A program made the position numbers and the translations under genes. A stretch of DNA of 6,687 nucleotides from NCBI GenBank assembly GCA_021635425.1, contig JAJWOJ010000113.1, positions 1 to 6,687 on the forward strand, written 5' to 3'. Source of the stretch: Clostridiales bacterium (GTDB taxonomy: Bacteria > Bacillota > Clostridia > Christensenellales > Borkfalkiaceae). Within the stretch, counting starts at the first letter, position 1; every line of letters starts with the position of its first letter. A model generated the notes under the pieces. That model saw only the letters and a program-made list of their open reading frames with translations. It searched no databases and was not told the DNA's origin. Positions 1-5,994 of this stretch are shown here, piece after piece.

Positions 1-872
1 GGGCGAACGCGGGAAAATCAACGCTCGTTAACGCGCTTGTCGGCGAAAAAGTCTCGATAGTTTCGCCCAAGCCGCAAACGACGAGAGACAGAATATACGG
101 CGTTTTGACGACCGATAAATATCAGATTGTTTTTGAAGACATGCCGGGGGTTTACAAGGCTTCGAGCCTTCTCAATTCCAGAATGCAGAAGACGGTTGAC
201 CTGACCGCCCGCGATACCGACCTTATTCTGTTCGTTATCGACGGTCACGAGGGGCTTAAAGAAGACGATTTGTCATTGCTCGGAAAATATACGAAAATAG
301 GCGCGCCGGTCATCGTCGCGCTTACGAAAATCGACATAATGCCCAAGGAAAAACTTCCCGAAGAGCTTGTCGCGGTGTCCGAAAAAGAGGGTGTGAGCGA
401 AGTCGTTCCCGTGTCGGCGAGGAAGAGAAGAAACACGCTCGAACTTTTGTCGGCGATTTTAAAATATCTTCCCGAAGGCGAGGAGGGCGAATACGTATTT
501 AACCCCGACGCGATTTCCGATAAATCGGAAAAATTCATGATCGCCGAGATAATGCGCGAAAAAATACTCGTCGGTTACGACAAGGAAATTCCGCACGGCG
601 TCGCGGTTACGGTTAACAAATTCGAACGCCGCCAAAACGGAATTTACGATATAGATCTCGATATCGTATGCGAAAAAGCCAACCATAAAGCTATTCTCAT
701 CGGCAAGGGCGGAAAGGCTTTGAAAGAGACTTCCACCATAGCCCGCGAAGCGATGGAAAGGTTTTTAGGCGCGAAGGTTTTTTTGAAAACATACGTTAAA
801 GTAAAGGAGAACTGGCGCGACAACGCAGGGCTTCTGCACGATTACGGATACGATTTGAAAAAAGACGATTAA
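1..872 (+). CDS. era: GTPase Era, ribosome biogenesis factor (5' end missing)
   Basis: Era is an essential GTPase that binds the 3' end of 16S rRNA and helps mature the small ribosomal subunit in the cytoplasm. The reading frame is already open at base 3, in the P-loop (visible ANAGKST, bases 3-23), so only about the first 10 residues are missing. Visible GTPase motifs are G2 PQTTRDRI (72-95), G3 DMPG (138-149), G4 TKID (324-335) and G5 VSA (411-419). A KH domain follows, with GKGG at 702-713 and the typical KVKENWRD...LLHDYGYD ending. The linker REKI...EIPHGVAV is also typical of Era. G3 has Met where DTPG is usual, and G4 has Thr where NKxD is usual, so G4 is a conservative variant rather than a loss. 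It is followed by a YqzL-like gene and recO, the order known from Bacillus. Family assignment is secure. Confidence 0.96.
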   Translation, partial: ANAGKSTLVNALVGEKVSIVSPKPQTTRDRIYGVLTTDKYQIVFEDMPGVYKASSLLNSRMQKTVDLTARDTDLILFVIDGHEGLKEDDLSLLGKYTKIGAPVIVALTKIDIMPKEKLPEELVAVSEKEGVSEVVPVSARKRRNTLELLSAILKYLPEGEEGEYVFNPDAISDKSEKFMIAEIMREKILVGYDKEIPHGVAVTVNKFERRQNGIYDIDLDIVCEKANHKAILIGKGGKALKETSTIAREAMERFLGAKVFLKTYVKVKENWRDNAGLLHDYGYDLKKDD

Positions 873-932
873 ATCGTAAAAGCCGCCGTATAAGTCGATA
901 AAAGAGCTTTTTTGTTAAAACCGAAACGAATA

Positions 933-963
933 ATACGGGCAAAACGGCATATAATATCCGTAT
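933..963 (+). promoter_or_regulatory. possible -10 box and start-codon hairpin before the yqzL-like gene
   Basis: A perfect TATAAT lies at 950-955, only six bases before the ATG at 962. No -35 hexamer is visible at 16-18 bases. The same stretch is flanked by a perfect 6-bp inverted repeat, ATACGG (933-938) and CCGTAT (958-963), whose right arm includes the A and T of the start codon. It could give a leaderless mRNA, or in a read-through transcript from era it could mask the start codon. Both readings are inference, and the AT-rich match may be chance. Confidence 0.25.
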
Positions 964-1063
964 GAAGAAACCCGAAGATAAAGTCTGGGAACTGTTCGAG
1001 AGGACGGGTAAACCCGGCTATTACATGCTTTATAAAAAATTGAAAAACAAAGACAAACAATAA
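962..1063 (+). CDS. YqzL-like small protein (33 aa)
   Basis: This short frame encodes 33 residues, starting MKKPEDKVWELF and ending KLKNKDKQ. The pattern of a Trp-x-Leu-Phe followed by x2-Thr-Gly and then Tyr-x-Leu-x-Lys-x-Leu resembles the YqzL family, whose gene lies between era and recO in Bacillus subtilis. Here it also lies between era (89 bases upstream) and recO (65 bases downstream) on the same strand. The protein is highly charged, with no membrane segment or signal peptide. The function of the family is unknown to me. No convincing Shine-Dalgarno sequence precedes the ATG, which is unusual beside the strong site of ppdK. Position plus residue pattern make it likely to be a real gene despite its size. 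Confidence 0.68.
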   Translation: MKKPEDKVWELFERTGKPGYYMLYKKLKNKDKQ

Positions 1064-1068
1064 ATCGT

Positions 1069-1116
1069 CCGATAATAAACCGTTCGTGTTTATCGACCGG
1101 CGGTTTAGTTTGTCGG
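1069..1116 (+). other. inverted repeats just upstream of recO (alternative hairpins)
   Basis: TAAACCG (1076-1082) pairs perfectly with CGGTTTA (1101-1107), and the stem can be extended by CCGA (1069-1072) with TCGG (1113-1116) across an internal loop. A second, mutually exclusive hairpin uses ATAAAC (1075-1080) with GTTTAT (1088-1093) and a 7-base loop. There is no T-run, so it is not an intrinsic terminator. It ends 12 bases before the recO start and could affect recO translation or RNA processing. That role is inference. Confidence 0.35.
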
Positions 1117-1128
1117 CAAGCGAAGATT

Positions 1129-1848
1129 ATGACGTACAAGGTAAACGGAATAACGCTTTTCGGGGTGAATTACAGGGAAAGCGACAAAATGTTGACGATA
1201 TTCACCGTCGAAAAAGGCAAAATCGGAGCGGTGGCGAGGGGCGTAAGAAAAGCAAACGCCAAATCGAAGCAGATTTCCGAGCCTTTTTGTTTTGCCGAAG
1301 CCGTGATAAGCGAAAAATCGGGGCGGAAAACGATTACCGAAATAAACCCTTTCGATAACTTTTATCCCGTCCGTACCGACGTCGTGAAATATTATGCAGG
1401 CATGTGCGCCTTAGAGCTTACGAATGCCTTTATGCCCGAAGGTTTGGTTGCCGAGGGGCATTTCGTTTTATTGGCGGAATTTTTAAAAAAGTTAGCCTAT
1501 AGCACGATTAACGCTGTAAATTTGCTTGTAAAGTTCTTTTACGACGCCGCGGAGGAAAACGGTTTTGCGATAAATCTGTCCTTTTGCGGCAGGTGCGGCA
1601 AGCCCATAGAAAAGAGAGTTTTTCTTTCTTCGAGAGAGGGGATCTGCGTGTGCGAGGCGTGCAGAAAAGAGGGCGACGGAGGCTATTCGATAGATACCTA
1701 TAAATATCTCAAAAAAATATCCGAAAACGATACGGAGGCGGGCGACGATAAGCTCCGCAAAAACGGACTTAAATTTTTCGGGTATTATTTAGAGAAAGTT
1801 TCGGGAGTGAATCTGAAAAGCCTGCCCGAACTTATAGCCTTGATTTAG
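1129..1848 (+). CDS. recO: DNA repair / recombination mediator RecO
   Basis: RecO works with RecR (and RecF) to load RecA on SSB-coated single-stranded DNA, and it anneals complementary strands. The 239-residue length fits the family. The N-terminal OB-fold region contains the family pattern GITLFGVNYRESDKMLTIFT (residues 7-26) and GKIGAVARGVRK (30-41). A helical middle part is followed by a zinc finger with Cys153 and Cys156 (CGRC), then Cys175 and Cys178 (CEAC). The ATG at 1129 is the only start that keeps the whole OB fold, since there is no in-frame upstream start after the yqzL-like gene. The ribosome binding site is weak (an AAGCGAAG-like stretch). It is probably co-transcribed with era and the YqzL-like gene, as no terminator is seen between them, and a terminator lies about 45 bases after the stop. 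Confidence 0.95.
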   Translation: MTYKVNGITLFGVNYRESDKMLTIFTVEKGKIGAVARGVRKANAKSKQISEPFCFAEAVISEKSGRKTITEINPFDNFYPVRTDVVKYYAGMCALELTNAFMPEGLVAEGHFVLLAEFLKKLAYSTINAVNLLVKFFYDAAEENGFAINLSFCGRCGKPIEKRVFLSSREGICVCEACRKEGDGGYSIDTYKYLKKISENDTEAGDDKLRKNGLKFFGYYLEKVSGVNLKSLPELIALI

Positions 1849-1890
1849 CCGTTTATTACGTTTACCATATAATATATCGGGAATACGCCG

Positions 1891-1937
1891 GGCGTTCCGC
1901 GAGGTTTAACGATTTTGACTAAGCGGAACGCCTTTTT
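1891..1937 (+). terminator. rho-independent terminator after recO
   Basis: A perfect 10-bp inverted repeat, GGCGTTCCGC (1891-1900) and GCGGAACGCC (1923-1932), is followed at once by TTTTT (1933-1937) and a further TTTT at 1940. The stem is GC-rich, and the 22-base loop is longer than usual. It closes the era - yqzL-like - recO transcription unit. Confidence 0.85.
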
Positions 1938-2081
1938 GCTTTTTCAGGGAAAAATCCGAAAAAAAACAGATAAACAAAGCTTTATTTCCGCAAGGATAGC
2001 CTTTCGTGCGGACGGACACCCGTTTCGTTCGCATTATTTTATAAAAAAAATGCAAAAATTGCAAAATTAACGATAATTTGC
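1938..2081. other. recO-ppdK intergenic stretch, AT-rich upstream of the ppdK promoter
   Basis: The gap between recO and ppdK (1849-2174) holds the recO terminator, this stretch and the ppdK promoter; I see no gene in it. A possible stem pairs TGCGGAC (2007-2013) with GTTCGCA (2027-2033), with one G-U pair, followed by TTATTTT. It could be a weak second terminator. From 2041 the sequence is very A-rich, with GCAAAAATT (2052-2060) and GCAAAATT (2061-2068) in tandem and an inverted AATTTGC (2075-2081) touching the -35 box. This resembles an UP element or an operator. Confidence 0.4.
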
Positions 2082-2110
2082 TTGAAAAAATATTTTAAAT
2101 GTTTTATAAT
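2082..2110 (+). promoter_or_regulatory. ppdK promoter (sigma-A type)
   Basis: TTGAAA (2082-2087), a spacer of exactly 17 bases and TATAAT (2105-2110) form a near-consensus vegetative promoter. Transcription would start near 2117, giving a leader of about 58 bases. The leader contains a 7-bp inverted repeat, GAAATAA (2121-2127) with TTATTTC (2141-2147), upstream of the ribosome binding site. Confidence 0.8.
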
Positions 2111-2158
2111 AGCGAATGGAGAAATAAGTTAAAAAATCTTTTATTTCAGATTTAATTC

Positions 2159-2164
2159 AGGAGG
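2159..2164 (+). promoter_or_regulatory. strong ppdK ribosome binding site
   Basis: A perfect AGGAGG lies ten bases before the ATG at 2175. It fixes that start and is much stronger than anything before recO or the YqzL-like gene, fitting a highly expressed metabolic enzyme. Confidence 0.9.
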
Positions 2165-2174
2165 AATTTTTTAC

Positions 2175-4823
2175 ATGGCTAAGAAAAAATACGTCTACCT
2201 CTTTACCGAAGGTAACGCAAAAATGCGTGATCTTCTCGGCGGAAAGGGCGCAAACCTCGCAGAGATGACCAACATCGGTCTTCCCGTACCGCAGGGCTTC
2301 ACCATTACCACCGAGGCTTGCACTCAGTATTATGAAGACGGAAAACAGATCAATCCCGACATTCAGGCGGAAATTATGGAATACATCGAAAAGATGGAAA
2401 AAATTACCGGAAAGAAGTTCGGCGATAAGGAAAATCCCCTTCTCGTTTCCGTTCGTTCGGGCGCAAGAGCTTCCATGCCCGGCATGATGGACACCATTTT
2501 GAACCTCGGCTTGAACGAAGACGTAGTTGAAGTCCTTTCCAACAAATCGGGCAACCCCAGATGGGCTTGGGACTGCTACAGAAGATTCATTCAGATGTTC
2601 TCCGACGTCGTTATGGAAGTCGGCAAGAAATATTTTGAAAAGCTCATCGACGAGATGAAAGAGAAGAAAGGCGTAACGCAGGACGTAGAGCTTAACGCGG
2701 ACGACCTTAAAACCCTTGCAAATCAGTTCAAGGCAGAATATAAGAAACAGCTCGGCACGGATTTCCCGTCCGACCCGAAGGTTCAGCTTTTCGAGGCTAT
2801 AAAAGCCGTATTCAGAAGCTGGGATAACCCGAGAGCGAACATTTACAGAATGGACCACGACATTCCTTACAGCTGGGGTACCGCCGTTAACGTACAGATG
2901 ATGGCGTTCGGTAACATGGGCGACAACTGCGGAACGGGCGTTGCGTTCACTCGTAACCCCGCAACCGGCGAAAAGGGTCTTATGGGCGAATTCCTTACGA
3001 ACGCTCAGGGCGAAGACGTCGTTGCAGGCGTAAGAACGCCGATGCCGATCGCTAAAATGGCTGAAATTTTCCCGAAGGTTTACGCTCAGTTCCAGGAAGT
3101 TTGCAAAACTTTGGAAAATCACTATCGCGACATGCAGGATATGGAATTTACCGTTGAAAACGAGAAGCTTTACATGCTTCAGACAAGAAACGGTAAGAGA
3201 ACGGCTGCTGCCGCAATCAAGATCGCTTGCGACCTTATAGACGAAGGAATGATCACCGAGCAGGAAGCTTTGATGCAGATCGACGCTAAATCGCTCGACA
3301 TGCTCCTTCACCCCACTTTCGATGCAAAGGACCTCAAAGCCGCAGACAAGAGCGACGTTGTAGGTAAAGGTATCGCCGCTTCCCCGGGAGCTGCCGCAGG
3401 TACCGTTGTATTCACCGCAGAAGAAGCGGCTAAAGAGGGTAAAGCAGGCAAGAAGGTTATCCTTGTAAGGCTTGAAACTTCTCCCGAAGATATCGAGGGT
3501 ATGAAGTACGCTCAGGGTATCCTTACCGTAAGAGGCGGACAGACTTCGCACGCCGCGGTCGTTGCAAGAGGTATGGGTACTTGCTGCGTTTCCGGTTGCG
3601 GAGACATCAAGATGCACGAAGAGGAGAAGTATTTCGTACTTGCGGGCAAGACTTTCCGCGAAGGCAGCGAACTTTCTCTCGACGGCTCCACCGGTAACAT
3701 TTACGACAGAATTATAAAGACGGTTCCCGCAGATCCCAACAGCGGATACTTCGGAAGAATCATGAAACTTGCGGATAAATATAAGGCTCTCGGCGTAAGA
3801 ACCAACGCGGATACTCCCGCAGACGCTGAAAGAGCAGCCGAACTCGGCGCACAGGGTATCGGTCTTTGCCGTACCGAGCATATGTTCTTCGGCCCCGGCA
3901 GAATCGATAAGTTCCGTGAAATGATCTGCTCCGAAACGGTTGAAGAAAGAGTTGCGGCTCTCGATAAAATCGAGCCTATGCAGCAGGCAGATTTCGAAGG
4001 ACTTATGGAGGCGCTTAAAGGCATGCCCGTTACCATTCGTTTCCTCGATCCGCCGCTTCACGAGTTCGTTCCCACGGACGAAGCCGACATCGAACTTTTA
4101 GCAAAAGCTAAGGGTAAAACCGTTGCCGAAATCAAACAGCTTTGCAACTCGCTTCACGAGTTCAACCCGATGATGGGTCACAGAGGTTGCCGTCTTGCGG
4201 TAACTTATCCCGAAATCGCCGTTATGCAGACCAAGGCTGTCATCAAAGCGGCTATCGCCGTTCAGAAACGTCATCCCGATTGGAACGTCGTTCCCGAAAT
4301 CATGATTCCGCTCGTAGGCGAGGTTAAGGAACTTGCATACTGCAAGAAGACCGTTGTCGAAACTGCAGACGCGGTTATCAAAGAAGCGGGCGTTGACCTC
4401 AAATATGAAGTAGGCACGATGATCGAAATCCCGAGAGCGGCATTGACGGCAGACGAAATCGCAACGGAAGCCGAGTTCTTCTGCTTCGGTACCAACGACC
4501 TTACGCAAATGACATTCGGATTCTCGCGTGACGACGCGGGCAAGTTCCTTCCGTCCTACTATGCGGCTAAGATTTACGAATCCGATCCGTTCGCTCGTCT
4601 CGACACTATCGGCGTAGGCAAGCTCATGAAGATGGCTGTCGAACTCGGACACAAGACGAGAAAAGACCTTCACTGCGGAATTTGCGGCGAACACGGCGGC
4701 GATCCTTCGTCCATCGAGTTCTGCCACGAAATCGGCTTGAACTACGTATCCTGCTCGCCGTTCAGAGTACCGATCGCGCGTCTTGCGGCAGCTCAAGCGA
4801 ACATCCGTAATCCGAGGGCGTAA
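2175..4823 (+). CDS. ppdK: pyruvate, phosphate dikinase
   Basis: PPDK catalyses ATP + pyruvate + phosphate <-> AMP + PEP + diphosphate in the cytosol; in many anaerobes it works as a reversible step at the PEP/pyruvate node. At 882 residues it is full length. The N-terminal ATP-grasp domain shows GGKGANLAEM (22-31) and VRSGARASMPGMMDT (93-107). The swivelling phosphohistidine domain has GGQTSHAAVVARG, with catalytic His459 and, two residues before it, Thr457, the position that PPDK regulatory proteins modify. The C-terminal TIM barrel has Arg566, Arg622, Glu751, Asn774, Asp775 and catalytic Cys837 (GICGEHGG), matching the known active-site residues of the Clostridium symbiosum enzyme with an offset of 5-6. 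It has its own promoter and terminator, so it is monocistronic. Codons favour TTC, AAC and AAG more than in neighbouring genes, and GC in 2881-3120 is 127/240 (53%); both suggest high expression. Confidence 0.98.
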   Translation: MAKKKYVYLFTEGNAKMRDLLGGKGANLAEMTNIGLPVPQGFTITTEACTQYYEDGKQINPDIQAEIMEYIEKMEKITGKKFGDKENPLLVSVRSGARASMPGMMDTILNLGLNEDVVEVLSNKSGNPRWAWDCYRRFIQMFSDVVMEVGKKYFEKLIDEMKEKKGVTQDVELNADDLKTLANQFKAEYKKQLGTDFPSDPKVQLFEAIKAVFRSWDNPRANIYRMDHDIPYSWGTAVNVQMMAFGNMGDNCGTGVAFTRNPATGEKGLMGEFLTNAQGEDVVAGVRTPMPIAKMAEIFPKVYAQFQEVCKTLENHYRDMQDMEFTVENEKLYMLQTRNGKRTAAAAIKIACDLIDEGMITEQEALMQIDAKSLDMLLHPTFDAKDLKAADKSDVVGKGIAASPGAAAGTVVFTAEEAAKEGKAGKKVILVRLETSPEDIEGMKYAQGILTVRGGQTSHAAVVARGMGTCCVSGCGDIKMHEEEKYFVLAGKTFREGSELSLDGSTGNIYDRIIKTVPADPNSGYFGRIMKLADKYKALGVRTNADTPADAERAAELGAQGIGLCRTEHMFFGPGRIDKFREMICSETVEERVAALDKIEPMQQADFEGLMEALKGMPVTIRFLDPPLHEFVPTDEADIELLAKAKGKTVAEIKQLCNSLHEFNPMMGHRGCRLAVTYPEIAVMQTKAVIKAAIAVQKRHPDWNVVPEIMIPLVGEVKELAYCKKTVVETADAVIKEAGVDLKYEVGTMIEIPRAALTADEIATEAEFFCFGTNDLTQMTFGFSRDDAGKFLPSYYAAKIYESDPFARLDTIGVGKLMKMAVELGHKTRKDLHCGICGEHGGDPSSIEFCHEIGLNYVSCSPFRVPIARLAAAQANIRNPRA

Positions 4824-4874
4824 GCTTTTGACGGAAAACGGTTAAATTCCGGCATTTTAATACTGAATTTTATG

Positions 4875-4912
4875 AAAAACAGCCATTCTCGCTTGAGTTT
4901 GGCTGTTTTTTT
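4875..4912 (+). terminator. rho-independent terminator after ppdK
   Basis: AAAAACAGCCA (4875-4885) pairs perfectly with TGGCTGTTTTT (4900-4910), and the T-run reaches 4912. The loop is 14 bases and could close further by CTC/GAG (4888-4890 with 4895-4897). The A-run on the left arm means it could also work on the - strand. Confidence 0.93.
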
Positions 4913-4943
4913 ACTCTTCTGAAAGCGGGTGAAAATCGGGAAA

Positions 4944-5586
4944 TGTGCTAAATTTATGGGGTGGTTCCTCAAATTGAACACTTTTCCATATATACTGTTG
5001 TATGTAAAAGAGGGCGATAAAAGAGAGGTATTTTATGTCGAAATATAAATTGATTATAGAGTATTACTTGAAAGGAAATAACCGCACGCAGATCGCTATG
5101 CTTTGCGATTGTTCGCGCACGACCGTCTGGACGGTTTTGAAAAAGGCAAACGCTATCGGTATCGGGTTTGACGAACTGAGCGGAATGAGCGAAAAAGAAC
5201 TCGCTTATTTGCTTTTTCCCGAAAGGGCGAAACCGGGAGACGGGTATCTGATTCCCGATTTTAAGTGGGAAGAGTTTCAGATGGTTAAGCACCGCTCGTC
5301 GATAAGACTTTGCTGGCGGAGATATTGTAAACGCGCGGCAAAGCAAAACCTTACTGCATACAGTTGGAAAGTTTTTCTGACTTCGTATAACGATTACCGC
5401 CGCCCGAAAATACAGGTTGACGATCCGGACGACAAAATCAGGACAAAACTGAAACATTACAACTTTTTGTTGGCTTATTGCGAGAACGATAAGGTGATGT
5501 ATTCCGTGATTCAGACGGAAAAGGAAATGTGGCTGAAATCGTTGGGGCTGGACGAAAATAAAATCATAGACGATAGGGAAAAGTAA
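4944..5586 (+). mobile_element. possible remnant of an IS21-family insertion sequence
   Basis: The IstA-like gene at 5035 implies an IS21-type origin. The stretch from about 4944 (TGTGCTAAATTTATGGGG) through 4980 (CCTCAAATTGAACA) begins with TG and lies where the left end of such an element would be. I could not find an inverted copy downstream, a target duplication, istB or the DDE domain, so at most a left-end fragment remains. The left border is a guess. Confidence 0.3.
5035..5586 (+). CDS. IstA-like DNA-binding protein, lacking the transposase catalytic domain
   Basis: The first about 120 of 183 residues look like the N-terminal part of an IS21 IstA transposase. There is a helix-turn-helix (about 17-37, RTQIAMLCDCSRTTVWTVLK) and a linker with the LLFPERAKPGDGYLIPDF pattern (59-76). 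A second helical region follows, with KWEEFQMVKHRSSIRLCWRRY (78-97, described here by its Trp/Arg pattern) and a Ser-Trp-x2-Phe near 110-114. IstA is usually about 400-500 residues and continues into a DDE integrase domain; here that is absent. Instead residues 123-183 form an acidic, apparently helical tail (QVDDPDDK...) that I do not recognise. The start is supported by AGAGAGG at 5022-5028. GC over 5041-5280 is 107/240 (45%), host-like, so it is not recent AT-rich DNA. It may be a decayed transposase, an internally deleted one, or a domesticated DNA-binding protein; the intact frame leaves the last open. Confidence 0.65.
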   Translation: MSKYKLIIEYYLKGNNRTQIAMLCDCSRTTVWTVLKKANAIGIGFDELSGMSEKELAYLLFPERAKPGDGYLIPDFKWEEFQMVKHRSSIRLCWRRYCKRAAKQNLTAYSWKVFLTSYNDYRRPKIQVDDPDDKIRTKLKHYNFLLAYCENDKVMYSVIQTEKEMWLKSLGLDENKIIDDREK

Positions 5587-5602
5587 AATAAATTAAAACT
5601 TC

Positions 5603-5619
5603 TTTGAATTTATTTCAAA
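5603..5619. repeat. inverted repeat upstream of the Xre promoter
   Basis: TTTGAA (5603-5608) and TTCAAA (5614-5619) form a perfect 6-bp palindrome with a 5-base centre, seven bases upstream of the -35 box. No T-run follows, so it is more like a protein-binding site than a terminator. In AT-rich intergenic DNA a chance match is possible. Confidence 0.35.
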
Positions 5620-5625
5620 TACCTG

Positions 5626-5654
5626 TTGCAAAACATACCGGAATATGGTATAAT
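5626..5654 (+). promoter_or_regulatory. promoter of the Xre-family regulator, extended -10
   Basis: TTGCAA (5626-5631), a 17-base spacer and TATAAT (5649-5654), with TG at 5646-5647 giving an extended -10 (TGGTATAAT). The predicted start near 5661 leaves a leader of about 20 bases with GAGG at 5672-5675, six bases before the ATG. Confidence 0.82.
5635..5651. promoter_or_regulatory. candidate operator inside the Xre promoter
   Basis: ATACC (5635-5639) and GGTAT (5647-5651) form a perfect inverted repeat with a 7-base centre. It sits in the spacer and overlaps the first bases of the -10 box, so a dimeric repressor bound there would block RNA polymerase. Autoregulation by the adjacent Xre-like protein is the natural inference. 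Confidence 0.45.
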
Positions 5655-5681
5655 TGAGTAAAGTAGTCAATGAGGTGTATT

Positions 5682-5894
5682 ATGGCAGCAAGTTATAAAA
5701 AATTATTCAAATTACTGATAGACAGGGAGATGAAGAGCAAAGAACTCGCCGCGCTCGCAAAAGTAAGCCCCGCAACGCTTGCAAAAATGAAAAAAGACGG
5801 CGTTTCGGTGAATTCCGACGTGCTAATAAAAATTTGTACGGCACTGGGCTGTACGCTTGACGATATCGTCGAAATCGTGGACGACGAAAAATAA
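5682..5894 (+). CDS. small helix-turn-helix transcriptional regulator (Xre/Cro-CI family, YozG-like)
   Basis: This 70-residue protein is a single Cro/CI-type helix-turn-helix domain. It has an N-terminal helix (YKKLFKLLIDREM, 5-17), helix 2 KSKELAALAKVS (18-29), recognition helix SPATLAKMKK (29-38), and the family ending SDVLIKICTALGCTLDDIVEIV (45-66, described by its Leu/Ile pattern). The start at 5682 is preferred because GAGG (5672-5675) precedes it by six bases; an upstream in-frame ATG at 5670 would overlap that site. No effector domain is present, so it is probably a simple dimeric repressor. It has its own promoter with a palindrome in the spacer. It lies 100 bases upstream of a nuclease-helicase-type gene on the same strand with no terminator between them. 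Such mini-regulators often sit next to restriction-modification and other accessory genes, and its target here is probably this locus. Confidence 0.87.
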   Translation: MAASYKKLFKLLIDREMKSKELAALAKVSPATLAKMKKDGVSVNSDVLIKICTALGCTLDDIVEIVDDEK

Positions 5895-5948
5895 TTGCCA
5901 AAACAGAGAAAAATATTTTAATTATAACCGTAGTTGTCATGTTTTGTA

Positions 5949-5957
5949 TGATAAAAT
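5949..5957 (+). promoter_or_regulatory. possible extended -10 promoter before the nuclease-helicase gene
   Basis: TG (5949-5950) one base before TAAAAT (5952-5957) gives an extended -10 element. No -35 hexamer stands at 16-18 bases; the best candidate, TTGTCA (5934-5939), is only 12 bases away. The downstream gene may therefore use this weak start, read-through from the regulator, or both. Confidence 0.35.
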
Positions 5958-5994
5958 AGAAGTATTTAATAACTGGATTAGCAAGAGGGATAAA

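Noticed and set aside
1086..1358. 90-codon + frame overlapping the start of recO
   Set aside because: It is very Arg/Lys-rich out-of-frame reading of recO with no recognisable pattern; RecO explains this DNA completely.
1866..1937. Independent small RNA promoted by TATAAT at 1868-1873 and ended by the recO terminator
   Set aside because: No -35 box at 16-18 bases (best is a poor TTAGCC), and the predicted RNA would be little more than the terminator hairpin. The shared decamer CATATAATAT with 948-957 is easily chance in AT-rich gaps.
2007..2040. Second terminator in the recO-ppdK gap
   Set aside because: The 7-bp stem needs a G-U pair, has a 13-base loop and is followed only by TTATTTT; too weak to call beside the clear terminator at 1891-1937.
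2157..4061. 634-codon open frame on the - strand opposite ppdK
   Set aside because: It mirrors the biased codons of a certain, full-length ppdK. The translation is low-complexity-like, rich in His/Phe/Ser, with no family pattern and no promoter or ribosome binding site on that strand. The 232-codon - strand frame at 4098-4796 is rejected for the same reason.
4832..4851. Hairpin CGGAA/TTCCG after the ppdK stop
   Set aside because: Only 5 bp with a 10-base loop and no T-run; the real terminator is at 4875-4912.
4969..5457. 162-codon - strand frame opposite the IstA-like gene
   Set aside because: It starts and ends without a ribosome binding site or family pattern, and the + strand gene has clear family resemblance and a good ribosome binding site.
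5670..5684. Upstream ATG (5670) as start of the Xre regulator
   Set aside because: It would overlap the GAGG ribosome binding site that serves the ATG at 5682, and adds MRCI, which does not fit the family's N-terminus.
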